Assembly: GCF_029869545.1 (NCBI RefSeq)
Contig: NZ_JARWQD010000096.1
Coordinates: forward strand, 1-44,618
Direction: 5' to 3'
Source of the DNA: Nocardia wallacei
GTDB taxonomy: Bacteria; Actinomycetota; Actinomycetes; Mycobacteriales; Mycobacteriaceae
Length of the DNA stretch: 44,618 nucleotides
Shown: positions 1 to 8,009 of the stretch, piece by piece
Position numbering within the stretch: the first letter of the stretch is position 1
Layout: every line of letters starts with the position of its first letter
Notes under the pieces: generated by a model
Databases searched by the model: none
Told to the model about the DNA's origin: nothing
What the model saw: only the letters and a program-made list of their open reading frames with translations
Program-made: the position numbers and the translations under genes

Positions 1-10
1 CCTCTTGGTC

Positions 11-418
11 CTAACTTTCCTGGCCGGAAATTAATTTGCCCCGAAACGCGGGATCCAGCGCGCGTACCGGTTCGGGATGTAGATGTTCTAAACCGGGCTG
101 GGCCGCGGTGGGCCGGGCCGGGGGGGCCTCGGCCACCGCGAGTTCGGCCTCGGTGCGCACCAGCGTGATCGAACCGGCCGGGCGGAAGCCGACGCCGGGC
201 ACCTTGCCGCCGATCTCCTCCCAGAGCCGGCGCGACCGCAGCGTGATCTCCAGTTCGTTCGCGCTGCGCCCGGAGACCCAGACCAGGCCGAAGTTGCGGA
301 CGGTGGCGCCGCGGGCCTGCGCCTCGCGTTCCAGCTGCACGACCTCGTGCCCGCGGCCGATCGCGGCCAGGGCGTGCGCGGTGCCCAGGATGCCGCCGCC
401 GATGATGACCAATCGCAT
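11..418 (-). pseudogene. FAD-dependent oxidoreductase of phosphonate clusters (TIGR03364-like), N-terminal fragment
   Basis: Only about 135 residues are present. They begin with a clear Rossmann dinucleotide-binding motif (MRLVIIGGGILG) followed by an RNFGLVWVSGR segment typical of the DAO-like flavoprotein subfamily found in phosphonate catabolism loci. Family members are about 370 residues, so two thirds is missing. The frame stops at base 11 after FRGK, in a stretch (bases 1-40) that is AT-rich, full of doubled bases and unlike the rest of the window, so the break is probably a contig-end artefact, not a true pseudogene. The ATG at 418 was chosen because it lies directly before the FAD motif; an ATG at 427 is also possible. 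It is divergent from the GntR gene and shares its operator region. Role in oxidation of an aminophosphonate is inferred from family and neighbour. Confidence 0.7.
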
Positions 419-436
419 GCCGACCATGATGGGCAA

Positions 437-448
437 TGGTCTAGACCG
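437..448. promoter_or_regulatory. GntR/PhnF-type operator, copy 1
   Basis: TGGTCTAGACCG, containing the perfect 10-bp palindrome GGTCTAGACC at 438-447. It differs from copy 2 at two of 12 positions and lies just upstream of the FAD oxidoreductase start, where a bound repressor would block that promoter. Confidence 0.6.
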
Positions 449-479
449 TTGGGTGTTCCCCGTGCGAACGCTGGGTTAA

Positions 480-499
480 CAATTGGTATAGACCAATTG
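480..499. promoter_or_regulatory. GntR/PhnF-type operator, copy 2
   Basis: A perfect inverted repeat with arms CAATTGGT (480-487) and ACCAATTG (492-499) around ATAG. Its core TGGTATAGACCA (484-495) is, as I recall it, identical to the operator described for PhnF of Mycobacterium smegmatis. It ends 4 bp before the -10 box of the GntR gene, which fits autorepression. Confidence 0.7.
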
Positions 500-502
500 A
501 GG

Positions 503-508
503 TACGCT
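503..508 (+). promoter_or_regulatory. -10 box of the GntR gene (leaderless)
   Basis: TACGCT ends 6 nt before the ATG at 515, so transcription would start at or next to the start codon. No Shine-Dalgarno sequence is present, which agrees with a leaderless mRNA. Confidence 0.5.
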
Positions 509-514
509 GTGGGC

Positions 515-1288
515 ATGGACGCAACCGAGGTGACAGCGGTGACGCCCGTCACCGGCACCGACGAAATGCCCGGCGGCCGTGCGGATTCGGAACACCGGCT
601 GCCCAAGACCTACCGCGTGCGCACGCAGATCGAGCACATCATCGGCGGGCTCGAGGAGGGCGATCCGGTGCCGTCCGAACGCGAGCTCGCGGGCCGGTTC
701 GAGGTGGCGCGCGAGACGGTGCGCCAGGCCCTGCGGGATCTGTTGGTGGAGGGCCGGATTCGGCGGCAGGGCCGCGGCACCGTGGTGTCGCGCCCGAAGC
801 TGGTGCAGCCGCTGTCGCTGCGCTCCTACACCGAGGCGGCGATCGGGCTGGGCCGCACGCCCGGCCGCGTGCTCGTGGGCTGGGACGACGTGCCCGCCGA
901 TGCCGATACCGCCGCGGCGCTCGGCGTCGCGACCGGCACGCCGATCATGCACCTCGAGCGCATCCTGCTGGCCGACGGCGAAAAGATCGGCCTGGAAAGC
1001 ACTTTCCTCACCCGGGAGCGTTTCGGCGGGCTCCGCGCGCACTACGACCCGACCACCTCGCTGTACGCCGCGATCCGCGCCGCGGGCGTCGTCTTCGACT
1101 CGGCGCGCGAGCGCATCGAGACGGTGCTGGCCTCCCCGCGCGAGGCGGCCCTGCTGGAATGCACCACCGCCCTCCCGATGATCCTGCTGCACCGCCGCAC
1201 CGTAGACACCGACGGCCGCCCCGTCGAACGTGTCCGCGCCCTCTATCGCGGCGACCGCATAGCCTTCGAAGCCACCCTCCGCGAATAG
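515..1288 (+). CDS. GntR-family (HutC/UTRA) transcriptional regulator, PhnF-like
   Basis: A 257-residue repressor of the HutC subfamily. Residues about 28-95 form the winged helix (SERELAGRFEVARETVRQAL, then a wing GRIRRQGRGTVV). The rest is a UTRA effector-binding domain with the usual PIMHLERILLADGEKIGLESTFL core and a C-terminal RVRALYRGDRIAFEATL. The frame is open further upstream, but the ATG at 515 is chosen because the operator and a -10 box lie just before it. It is divergent from a phosphonate-type FAD oxidoreductase and flanked by two PhnF-like operators, so I infer that it represses both genes in response to phosphate or a phosphonate-pathway compound. The ligand cannot be read from the sequence. 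Confidence 0.85.
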   Translation: MDATEVTAVTPVTGTDEMPGGRADSEHRLPKTYRVRTQIEHIIGGLEEGDPVPSERELAGRFEVARETVRQALRDLLVEGRIRRQGRGTVVSRPKLVQPLSLRSYTEAAIGLGRTPGRVLVGWDDVPADADTAAALGVATGTPIMHLERILLADGEKIGLESTFLTRERFGGLRAHYDPTTSLYAAIRAAGVVFDSARERIETVLASPREAALLECTTALPMILLHRRTVDTDGRPVERVRALYRGDRIAFEATLRE

Positions 1289-1323
1289 CCGAAGCCCCTG
1301 TCGCGCAGACCTTGTCGTCCCGG

Positions 1324-3534
1324 CTAGCCCGGCAGTGGGCTGTGGTGCCGCGGCGCCGCGGCGGGTGTTCCGTCGCGGCCGATCTCGGTGCGTTGCGGAG
1401 GGTCGGATTCGGTCACGATGGTGAGCAGGAGCGATCGGCCGGGAGGCAAGGCGCGCACGGTGATTCGTCCGTCCGCGGCGCGGACCGCCGCTGTCGCCGC
1501 GTCGATCGTGCGGGTGCGGATGTCGGCGGACACCCCGTCGAGGCCGCCGTCGTCGAGGAGCGTGACCGTGATGCCCCGGCGCCGCGCGCCGCGGGCGGCG
1601 TCGACCATGTCGGGGGTGTCGAAGCACGGTGCGCGCAGCCGGTCGCGCAACTGGGCCTCCAGCAGGGCGCAGTCCTGCCTGCGCGCCGCGTCGGGCGGTT
1701 CGCCCGAGGCGATCAGTTCCAGCATCGGGCGCGCCGTCCGATCCAGGTAGGACAGCTGGCGACGGCGTTCGCGGTCCCGGGCGGCGATGCGCGCCTCGGC
1801 GCCCGCATGCCTGGCGACCTCGGCGCGGGCGTGATGGAACGACCGCAGCATCGGCCGCATGTACAGGGCGAAGCCGGTGGCGGCGAGCACGGTTCCGGTG
1901 GTGACCGCGGCTCCGTCGATCGCCGCGGCGGTCCCGGCGCCGGTGGCGGCGAAGACCGCCGCGGCCGCCACGAGGCCGAGCCAGGCCGCGGCGATGCGTC
2001 CCCGAATGGCAAGCAGCGCAAGCACATACGAATAGGCGACGAGGATCCACGATTCGTGGTGGACGAAGTGTTCGGGCGGGTGGATCCGGATCGCGAGCGC
2101 GGCGGCGGGGCCCGCGAGGACCGCGACGGCGGTGGCGGCCCGCGGCAGCGGGTCGTGCCGGGCGATCAGCACGACCGCCCCGGCCACGCCGACGAGTCCG
2201 TATCCGGCGATCGCCGCGTGGGGATCGGCGCGCCCGGACAGGTAGCCGACCATCACCATCGCGACGGCCGCCTCGAGCAGGATCAGCATCGCGAGCCCGG
2301 AACCGCCGCGCAGGCTGATCAGCGCGGGCAGGGGGGTCTCGGCCGGTGCGGCGCGCAGCCAGCGCAGGGTGACGACGGTGCCGCGGCCCGGCCGCGACTC
2401 GACGACCGCGTCCCCGCCGGGCAGGCGGCGCATCCGCGCGACGATGCTGGACCGGATTCCCAGGCGATCGCTCGCCACCCGCCGCGGGTCGAATCCCGCT
2501 CCGTCGTCGCCGATCCGGACGGTCGCCCCCGCGTCGTCGATGACCACCAGCACCGTCCGCACCACCTCGCGGCGATCCGTTCCGCTGTGCCGCACACTGT
2601 TTCGGACCGCCTCGGCCAGGGCGGCGGCGAGCGCGGACACCACATCGCCGGGCAGTTCGGCCGCGTGCGGAGAAACTCGTGTATCGACTGTGATGTCGCC
2701 GCCCACCTCGAGCGCCGCGACCCGCAGCGTCTCGACAGCGGTTGGTACCGCGACCTTTTCGGCGTCATCGTGTGCGCTGTCGTCGAGCTGGCGCAGGGTG
2801 CGCGTGGCCGCCGGGACCAGGGTGGCGCGGCCGTCGCGCGCGGCGTCACGCAGGGTGGCGAGCACATTGTCGTGGATGAGACCGGCGAAGCGGGACCGCT
2901 CCCGATCGGTGGCCTCCGCCGACGCGGCGACCGCCGCCTGCCGCACCGTCGCCGCCGTCGCCGCGTCGAGTTGCACTGCCGCGCGCAGGATCGCGGCCGT
3001 GAGACAGGCGAAGAACCCCTGCATCACCCAGGTCCGCGCGAGACTCTCCCCGACGCCGTGGATGCTCGCGCCGCCCGTGACGTAGAAGTCCACCGCCACC
3101 GCGACGACCCCGGACAACACCAGATTGACCGGCCACGCCCGCCGCCACACCAGCACGCCCGCCACCGCGGACGCGGCGACCAGGGGCGGCATCCACGTGC
3201 CCGCGGGCCCGAAGACGCCGAACTCACCGGCCAGCGGCAGTGCCGCGACGCCCGCGGGCACCGCCGCGGCCTGCAGCGCGGCGGCGACGCCCACCGCCCG
3301 GCCGCCCAGCGCGACGCCCGCCACGATCAGGGCCGACCCGGCCACCGAAACCAGCGTGACCACCAGCGGAGTCCACCAGGCGGCGAGGAGGTCGGCCTGG
3401 GCGGTGATGGTCCGCCGGTGGGTGAACACCCACAGCACGCTGCCGACCCCGGCCGCCACACCCATCGCCCGTCGCGCCCGTTCCTCGGCCCGCCCGGCCA
3501 CCGGACCGGACGGGCGGATCCGTATCACGCGCAT
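1324..3534 (-). CDS. Large membrane histidine kinase with a second, degenerate kinase-like half
   Basis: A 736-residue protein of two modules. Residues about 24-185 contain several membrane segments. A histidine-phosphotransfer segment follows (RFAGLIHDNVLATL, likely phospho-acceptor His221), then an HATPase domain with an N-box (AVRNSVRHSG, near 309-318), G1 (DDGAGFDP, 343-350) and G2 (RPGRGTVVTL). From about residue 405 a second set of membrane helices begins, then a charged coiled-coil stretch (ARIAARDRERRRQL) where the histidine is lacking, and a poorly conserved ATPase-like tail without an N-box. I read this as an active NarX-type kinase fused to a pseudo-kinase. No response regulator lies next to it. 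The start at 3534 (MRVIRIRP) follows the onset of good codon bias; an upstream extension of 42 residues is open but reads like noise. Confidence 0.8.
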   Translation of the reverse strand: MRVIRIRPSGPVAGRAEERARRAMGVAAGVGSVLWVFTHRRTITAQADLLAAWWTPLVVTLVSVAGSALIVAGVALGGRAVGVAAALQAAAVPAGVAALPLAGEFGVFGPAGTWMPPLVAASAVAGVLVWRRAWPVNLVLSGVVAVAVDFYVTGGASIHGVGESLARTWVMQGFFACLTAAILRAAVQLDAATAATVRQAAVAASAEATDRERSRFAGLIHDNVLATLRDAARDGRATLVPAATRTLRQLDDSAHDDAEKVAVPTAVETLRVAALEVGGDITVDTRVSPHAAELPGDVVSALAAALAEAVRNSVRHSGTDRREVVRTVLVVIDDAGATVRIGDDGAGFDPRRVASDRLGIRSSIVARMRRLPGGDAVVESRPGRGTVVTLRWLRAAPAETPLPALISLRGGSGLAMLILLEAAVAMVMVGYLSGRADPHAAIAGYGLVGVAGAVVLIARHDPLPRAATAVAVLAGPAAALAIRIHPPEHFVHHESWILVAYSYVLALLAIRGRIAAAWLGLVAAAAVFAATGAGTAAAIDGAAVTTGTVLAATGFALYMRPMLRSFHHARAEVARHAGAEARIAARDRERRRQLSYLDRTARPMLELIASGEPPDAARRQDCALLEAQLRDRLRAPCFDTPDMVDAARGARRRGITVTLLDDGGLDGVSADIRTRTIDAATAAVRAADGRITVRALPPGRSLLLTIVTESDPPQRTEIGRDGTPAAAPRHHSPLPG

Positions 3535-3743
3535 CAACCCCGCTGCCCTCTCGTCGCCGCGGAGTGTCGTCCGTCGGCGTTTCGCTATCGGGAAGGCTAA
3601 CCGCCCGGCTGGGCACCTGTCCCGACACGCCGACCACGCCGATAACCACAAGATTGCCAAATGGAATTATGTCCCGCCCCTATCGTGGGACTGCACGAGA
3701 TCGACCCGATGCGAAACACACCGAGACCAGTAAGGACTCCCAC

Positions 3744-4262
3744 ATGATTCGCAGTGTCGTCACGCTCGCAGCCGCCGCGGGCATCATTGTCGCGCCGGTT
3801 GCCGCCAATGCCGAGCAGCCATCCCCGCCGCCCTCCGGCAGCGCCGGGAATTTCCAGCAGGAAGACGAGGGCGAGGTCGAGAACGGGACCCCGGGGGCGA
3901 ACGGCGCGAACCCGCGCGAAAAGAAGAACGGGGAAGCGGGTGATTCCGGCCGCAGCCGTGATCAGCGTCCCTCCACCGAGGGCAACGGGACCACGGGCGG
4001 CGGCACTGAGAGCGGCAGGGGTGCCCGGTACACCCAGGACGAGGAGGAGGCACCCCCATCCGAGGGAGGGAGTGAGGGCGGCGAGGGCGGCGACACCGAG
4101 TCGCCGAGCGTCTCCGGCCAGGACTCGCAAATCAATAATGAGAGCCAGGGCAGTAAGCCGACCTTGGCCCCAGACGTTCACAACGACGGGGCCGGAACCA
4201 ACAACGAGAGCCGCTCCGGAAATCAGCTCCCGTATCCCAACCCGTACCCCAGGAGCAACTGA
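3744..4262 (+). CDS. Small secreted acidic low-complexity protein
   Basis: 172 residues. The N-terminus is a typical Sec signal peptide (MIRSVVTLAAAAGIIVAPVAANA, likely cleaved after AANA). The mature part is disordered and rich in Gly, Glu, Ser, Asn and Pro, with runs such as DEEEAPPSEGGSEGGEGGDTE, a mixed-charge middle and a proline-rich tail (LPYPNPYPRSN). It has no cysteine and no recognisable domain. The start is supported by AAGGA about 8 nt upstream and by the signal peptide beginning at this ATG. I do not recognise a family; an exported linker-like or cell-wall-associated protein is possible. A strong hairpin follows the stop codon. Confidence 0.7.
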   Translation: MIRSVVTLAAAAGIIVAPVAANAEQPSPPPSGSAGNFQQEDEGEVENGTPGANGANPREKKNGEAGDSGRSRDQRPSTEGNGTTGGGTESGRGARYTQDEEEAPPSEGGSEGGEGGDTESPSVSGQDSQINNESQGSKPTLAPDVHNDGAGTNNESRSGNQLPYPNPYPRSN

Positions 4263-4301
4263 GTCACGGTCCCGCGCGGTCGCGGACCGTCCCCGGATTC
4301 C

Positions 4302-4338
4302 CGGCGTCCCCGGAGCTCTCGCGGCACCGGGGACGCCG
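4302..4338. terminator. Bidirectional stem-loop terminator
   Basis: A perfect 12-bp stem, CGGCGTCCCCGG (4302-4313) paired with CCGGGGACGCCG (4327-4338), with a 13-nt loop and followed by CCTTTCT. It lies between the converging secreted-protein and monooxygenase genes, so it can serve both. Confidence 0.75.
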
Positions 4339-4344
4339 CCTTTC

Positions 4345-5352
4345 TCAGCGCACCTGTGGCGCCACCTTCGCCCCGAGCAGTTCGATGGCGTGCAGCACCT
4401 TGTCGTGCGGCAGCGTGCCCACGCTCGGGTGCAGCATGAACCGGTCCAGGCCGAGGGTGTCGCGGATATCCGCGACCTTCTCGGCGACGTGGTCGGGGTT
4501 GCCGACGAACAGCGAGCCGCCCGGCCCGCGCAGGGCGTCGAACTGGGTCCGCGTCATGGGCCCCCATCCGCGTTCGCGGCCCAGTCCGCTCATGGCGGCG
4601 GCGTAGGGCTCGTAGAAATCGGCGACCGCCTGCTCGTCGGTGTCGGCGAGGTAGCCGTGGGCGTGCACCGCGACCGGCTGCCGCTCGTGTCCGCCCTGTT
4701 CGAGCGCGCGGTGATACAGGTCGACCAGCGGCCGGAACCGGGCGGGCGCACCGCCGATGATCGCGATCGCCAGCGGCAGGCCGAGCAGTCCGGCCCGGGC
4801 GACCGATTCGGGGCTACCGCCGACCGCGATCCAGACCGGTAGCGGCCGATCGGTGCGCGGATACACGATGGTGTCGCGCAGCGGCGCGCGGAACTTGCCC
4901 GACCAGGTCACCGGCCCCTCCTCGCGCAGGTGCAGCAGCAGTGCCAGCTTCTCGGCGAACAGTTCGTCGTAATCGCCGAGGTCGTAGCCGAACAGCGGGA
5001 ACGACTCGGTGAACGAGCCGCGCCCGGCCATCAATTCGGCCCGGCCGTTCGACAGCGCGTCCAGGGTGGCGAAGCGCTCGTACAGGCGAACGGGATCGTC
5101 GGAGCTGAGCACGCTGACCGCGGTGGTCAGTTGAATGCGCTCGGTGCGGCCCGCGATGGTCGCCAGCACCATCTCCGGCGCCGACGCCGCGAAGTCCTCG
5201 CGATGATGTTCGCCGACGCCGTACACGTCCAGCCCCGCCCGCTCGGTGGCCACGGCCTCCTCGACCACCTGGCGCAGCCGCTCACCCGCGTTCGGCGCGG
5301 GGCGATCGCCGACGGCATGCCGTTCGGCGAAGGTCGTCAGTCCCAGTTCCAT
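4345..5352 (-). CDS. LLM-class flavin-dependent oxidoreductase (luciferase-like monooxygenase)
   Basis: 335 residues, full length for the bacterial luciferase-like TIM-barrel family that uses FMNH2 or F420H2. Family signatures include GLDVYGVGEHHREDF near residues 41-55, the PVRLYERFATLDALSNGRAELMAGRGS segment, and PLPVWIAVGGSPESVARAGLLGLPL in the second half. The C-terminal part (VGNPDHVAEKVADIRDTLGLDRFMLH) is the usual closing helix-strand unit. The substrate cannot be inferred. It lies downstream of the Scr1-type regulator on the same strand with 60 bp between them, so they may be co-transcribed. The start ATG fits the family N-terminus (MELGLTTFAE). Confidence 0.85.
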   Translation of the reverse strand: MELGLTTFAERHAVGDRPAPNAGERLRQVVEEAVATERAGLDVYGVGEHHREDFAASAPEMVLATIAGRTERIQLTTAVSVLSSDDPVRLYERFATLDALSNGRAELMAGRGSFTESFPLFGYDLGDYDELFAEKLALLLHLREEGPVTWSGKFRAPLRDTIVYPRTDRPLPVWIAVGGSPESVARAGLLGLPLAIAIIGGAPARFRPLVDLYHRALEQGGHERQPVAVHAHGYLADTDEQAVADFYEPYAAAMSGLGRERGWGPMTRTQFDALRGPGGSLFVGNPDHVAEKVADIRDTLGLDRFMLHPSVGTLPHDKVLHAIELLGAKVAPQVR

Positions 5353-5412
5353 GTGCCCGTCCTCGCTCGGCTCTCGGAGTTGTCGACAGGCTAAACGGAC
5401 CGTGGTCCGGAT

Positions 5413-6330
5413 CTATTCCGCGGCGCGGTCCAGCCGATCGTGGTCGCGCATATCGCGCCGGACGGCGGTGAGGAATTCGATGCTGGCCTTCGGTGGCAAT
5501 GCCTGCACGCTGAGCTGGTCCATCGCCGACATGTAGGCCTGCACGTCGCGCGGCTTGTCGAGATACACCGAGCTGGTGAGCTGTTCGGTGTAGACGACGT
5601 CGGCCAGTTCGGGCTCGCGGAAGCGCAGGATGCTGAACGGGCATCCGGGCGAGGCGGACCCGCCCGCGCTGAAGGGCAGCACCTGGATGCGGACATTGGG
5701 CAGCGTGGCGGCCGCGTGCAGCAGGTGGTCGATCTGCTCGCGCATGATCCGTGCCCCGCCGACGGGGCGCCGCAGCGCGCTCTCGTCGATCACCGCCCAC
5801 AGCGTCGGCGCCTCGCGCCGGGTGAGGATCTGCTGGCGGCGCATGCGCATGGCGACGCGGCGCTCGGTCTCTCGGGGCGGGCCCGGGGCGACGATGGAGC
5901 GGGTGTACTCGGCCGTCTGCAGCAGGCCCGGGATGAACTGGGGTTCGTAGGTCCGGATCGTCGTCGCGGCGTGCTCGAGTCCCAGGTAGGTCTCGAACCA
6001 CGACGGCAGCAGGTCGTTGTAGGTGTGCCACCAGCCCGGCTGGTTGGCGCGGCGGACCATGTCGAGGTAGGTCTCCCGGCGTTCGGGATCGTCTACGCCG
6101 TAGAGGGTGAGCAGGTCCCGGACGTCGCGTTCCTTGTAGCCGGTCTGACCGCGTTCGAGCCGGGTGATCTTGGCGTGCGAGCCGCGGATCGCCTCGCCCG
6201 CGTCCTCACGGCTGATCCCGCAGTCCTCGCGCAGGCGGCGCAGCCAGCTGCCGAGCGCGATCCGCAGCACCGTGGGACCGCGTTCGGCCACGGCCGGTTC
6301 CACGTCGTCGTTGTCGTGCCCGTTGGTCAT
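5413..6330 (-). CDS. XRE-family helix-turn-helix protein with DUF5753 (Scr1 type)
   Basis: 305 residues. The N-terminal part (about 20-80) is a Cro/CI-type helix-turn-helix (LGSWLRRLREDCGISREDAGEAIRGSHAKITRLERGQ). The rest is DUF5753, recognised by GWWHTYNDLLPSWFETYLGLEHAATTIRTYEPQFIPGLLQTAEY and the late VVYTEQLTSSVYLDK segment. Such regulators are very abundant in filamentous actinomycetes and often sit beside a small DUF397 gene, which is absent here. The ATG is preceded by GGAGG at good spacing. It is divergent from a SAV2177-type methyltransferase, a common pairing, so control of that group is likely but unproven. Confidence 0.88.
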   Translation of the reverse strand: MTNGHDNDDVEPAVAERGPTVLRIALGSWLRRLREDCGISREDAGEAIRGSHAKITRLERGQTGYKERDVRDLLTLYGVDDPERRETYLDMVRRANQPGWWHTYNDLLPSWFETYLGLEHAATTIRTYEPQFIPGLLQTAEYTRSIVAPGPPRETERRVAMRMRRQQILTRREAPTLWAVIDESALRRPVGGARIMREQIDHLLHAAATLPNVRIQVLPFSAGGSASPGCPFSILRFREPELADVVYTEQLTSSVYLDKPRDVQAYMSAMDQLSVQALPPKASIEFLTAVRRDMRDHDRLDRAAE

Positions 6331-6602
6331 GGACCGCCTCCGGTCGCAGTAGTGATGTCGATCGTCGTCAAGGGGAACCCGCGTCGCCACCCCCGCGGTT
6401 CGCGAATTTTACCTGTCGGCACTTCAATTCAGGAAACTCGTCCTCGGCCGCACGTCCGGGAATGTCATGTCATCGGGCCGGACGGGATGTGAATATCTTT
6501 CGGCGGCAACAAGATTGATTACCGAATATCCCGGGCGTGTCGACAATCGGCCGCCGTACACTGGCCCGCGTCGCAAACGGCCTGCTGAGGGACGGGGTAG
6601 TC

Positions 6603-7433
6603 ATGGCGTCGACACACGAGATCCCTACCGGTGGTATCGATCCCACGGTGCCGAGTATCGCTCGCGTGTACGACTACGCGCTGGGCGGTGAAAATTGGTT
6701 CGACATCGATCGTCAGGTATTCGAGCATCTGCGAACGGTGGTACCCCACCAGAGCGATGTCGGTCGCACGAATCGGCGGTGGCTCGAGCGCGTGGTGCGT
6801 TATGTGACCCGGGAAGCGGGAATCGACCAGATTCTCGATCTGGGTAGCGGACTGCCCACGCAGAAGAATACGCACGAGGTCGCGCAGGAACTCGGGCGCA
6901 AGGTGGAGGTGGTGTATGCCGACAACGATCCGGTCTGTGTCGCGCGCGCCCGGGAACTGCTCGAGGCCGATGACGACACCCATTTTCTCGACCTCGATCT
7001 GACCGCCCCCGCGGCGGTGCTGGCCGATCCCGATGTCCGGCGCCATCTGGATCTGGACCGGCCGCTGCTGCTGATGCAGTGCGGCACACTGCATCACGTC
7101 GAGGACGACGGCGACCCGGCGGGCATCATGCGCGAGTACATACGCCTGCTGCCGTCCGGTTCGTACGTGATGATCAGCCACTTCTTCGACCCCGGCGACG
7201 AGGACGAGCAACTGCACGAGCTGGCGCGCCGCGCCGAGCGGGCCCTGCACGACGAGGGCCTCGGGACGGGGCGCTGGCGCACCCGCGCCGAGCTGGAGCC
7301 GTTGTTCGACGGGCTCGAGCTGCTGCCGCCGGGCCTGGTGCCGCTGCACCGGTGGTGGCCCGGTGGGCCGGCGCTGCGTGAACCCTGGCCGGAGGAGCGG
7401 CTCATCGCCGGGGCCGTAGGTCGCAAACCCTAA
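6603..7433 (+). CDS. SAM-dependent methyltransferase, SAV2177 family (DUF574), copy 1
   Basis: 276 residues. Family hallmarks are an N-terminal PSIARVYDYALGGENWFDIDRQ, NRRWLERVVRYV, the AdoMet-binding ILDLGSGLPTQKNTHEVA loop, the acidic VVYADNDPVC strand, LLMQCGTLHHV and the C-terminal LLPPGLVPLHRWWPG. The substrate of this widespread actinomycete family is unknown to me. The start at 6603 is chosen since family proteins begin just before the IPTGGIDPTVPSIARVYDY segment; the open frame upstream has no family similarity. It lies 27 bp before a split-barrel gene and is followed by a second copy of the same family. Confidence 0.88.
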   Translation: MASTHEIPTGGIDPTVPSIARVYDYALGGENWFDIDRQVFEHLRTVVPHQSDVGRTNRRWLERVVRYVTREAGIDQILDLGSGLPTQKNTHEVAQELGRKVEVVYADNDPVCVARARELLEADDDTHFLDLDLTAPAAVLADPDVRRHLDLDRPLLLMQCGTLHHVEDDGDPAGIMREYIRLLPSGSYVMISHFFDPGDEDEQLHELARRAERALHDEGLGTGRWRTRAELEPLFDGLELLPPGLVPLHRWWPGGPALREPWPEERLIAGAVGRKP

Positions 7434-7459
7434 GTACCGCAACATCATTGGAGTCACTC

Positions 7460-7933
7460 ATGACATCGTCCGACACGGCGGTCACCGATCAGGAGATCCG
7501 CGCCAAGCTCACCGATATTCTCCGCAGCACCAGCATCGACCTGGCCACCTCGAAGGACGGCGTCAACTGGTGTTCGAACGCGTTCTTCGCGGTGCTGCAC
7601 GACGACCCGTTCGTGCTGACCCTCGTCCTCGAGTCCGGCGGCCGCACGCTCGACTGCGTGCGCGCGAATCCGAACATCGGCGTCAAGATCGTGCCCGAGG
7701 GATTCCTGCAACCGTTCGCCCAGGGGCTCGGGACGGCCGTGGTGCGCGGCGCCGCCGACCGCGAGGAGACGTACGAGGCGCTGCGGCGCAAGGAGCCTCG
7801 GATCGAGCCGTTCCTGGCGACACCGGTCGAACCGATCGCCGTCACCGTCGACTGGTGGCGGGTCACGCATGTGGAAGGCGGCTGGCTGCCCGGCCGGGTG
7901 CTGGCGCGCGACGACGCATCCCGTCCGCGGTAA
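7460..7933 (+). CDS. Split beta-barrel (pyridoxamine-phosphate-oxidase-like) flavoprotein
   Basis: 157 residues. The order of strands resembles FMN/F420-binding split barrels: LATSKDGVNWCSNAFFAVLHDDPFVLTLVLESGG, then VRANPNIGVKIVPEG, then GTAVVRGAADREETYEAL and a final SVDWWRVTHVEGG-like strand. No catalytic residue can be assigned. GGAG lies 6-10 nt before the ATG. It lies between two paralogous SAV2177 methyltransferases on the same strand with short gaps, suggesting an operon in which it might handle a redox step, but this is inference. Confidence 0.65.
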   Translation: MTSSDTAVTDQEIRAKLTDILRSTSIDLATSKDGVNWCSNAFFAVLHDDPFVLTLVLESGGRTLDCVRANPNIGVKIVPEGFLQPFAQGLGTAVVRGAADREETYEALRRKEPRIEPFLATPVEPIAVTVDWWRVTHVEGGWLPGRVLARDDASRPR

Positions 7934-8009
7934 TTGTCGATTTCGTTGCCGCGCATCGCGTGTGGTCCTAGGCTGATGAGTCACATCACTCCTGCTCAGA
8001 GAGGCTGAC

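Noticed and set aside
1159..3600. Long plus-strand open frame of 813 codons over the histidine kinase
   Set aside because: It is a shadow of the minus-strand kinase in GC-rich DNA: the translation is Arg/Gly/Asp-rich with no domain, while the minus strand has clear kinase motifs.
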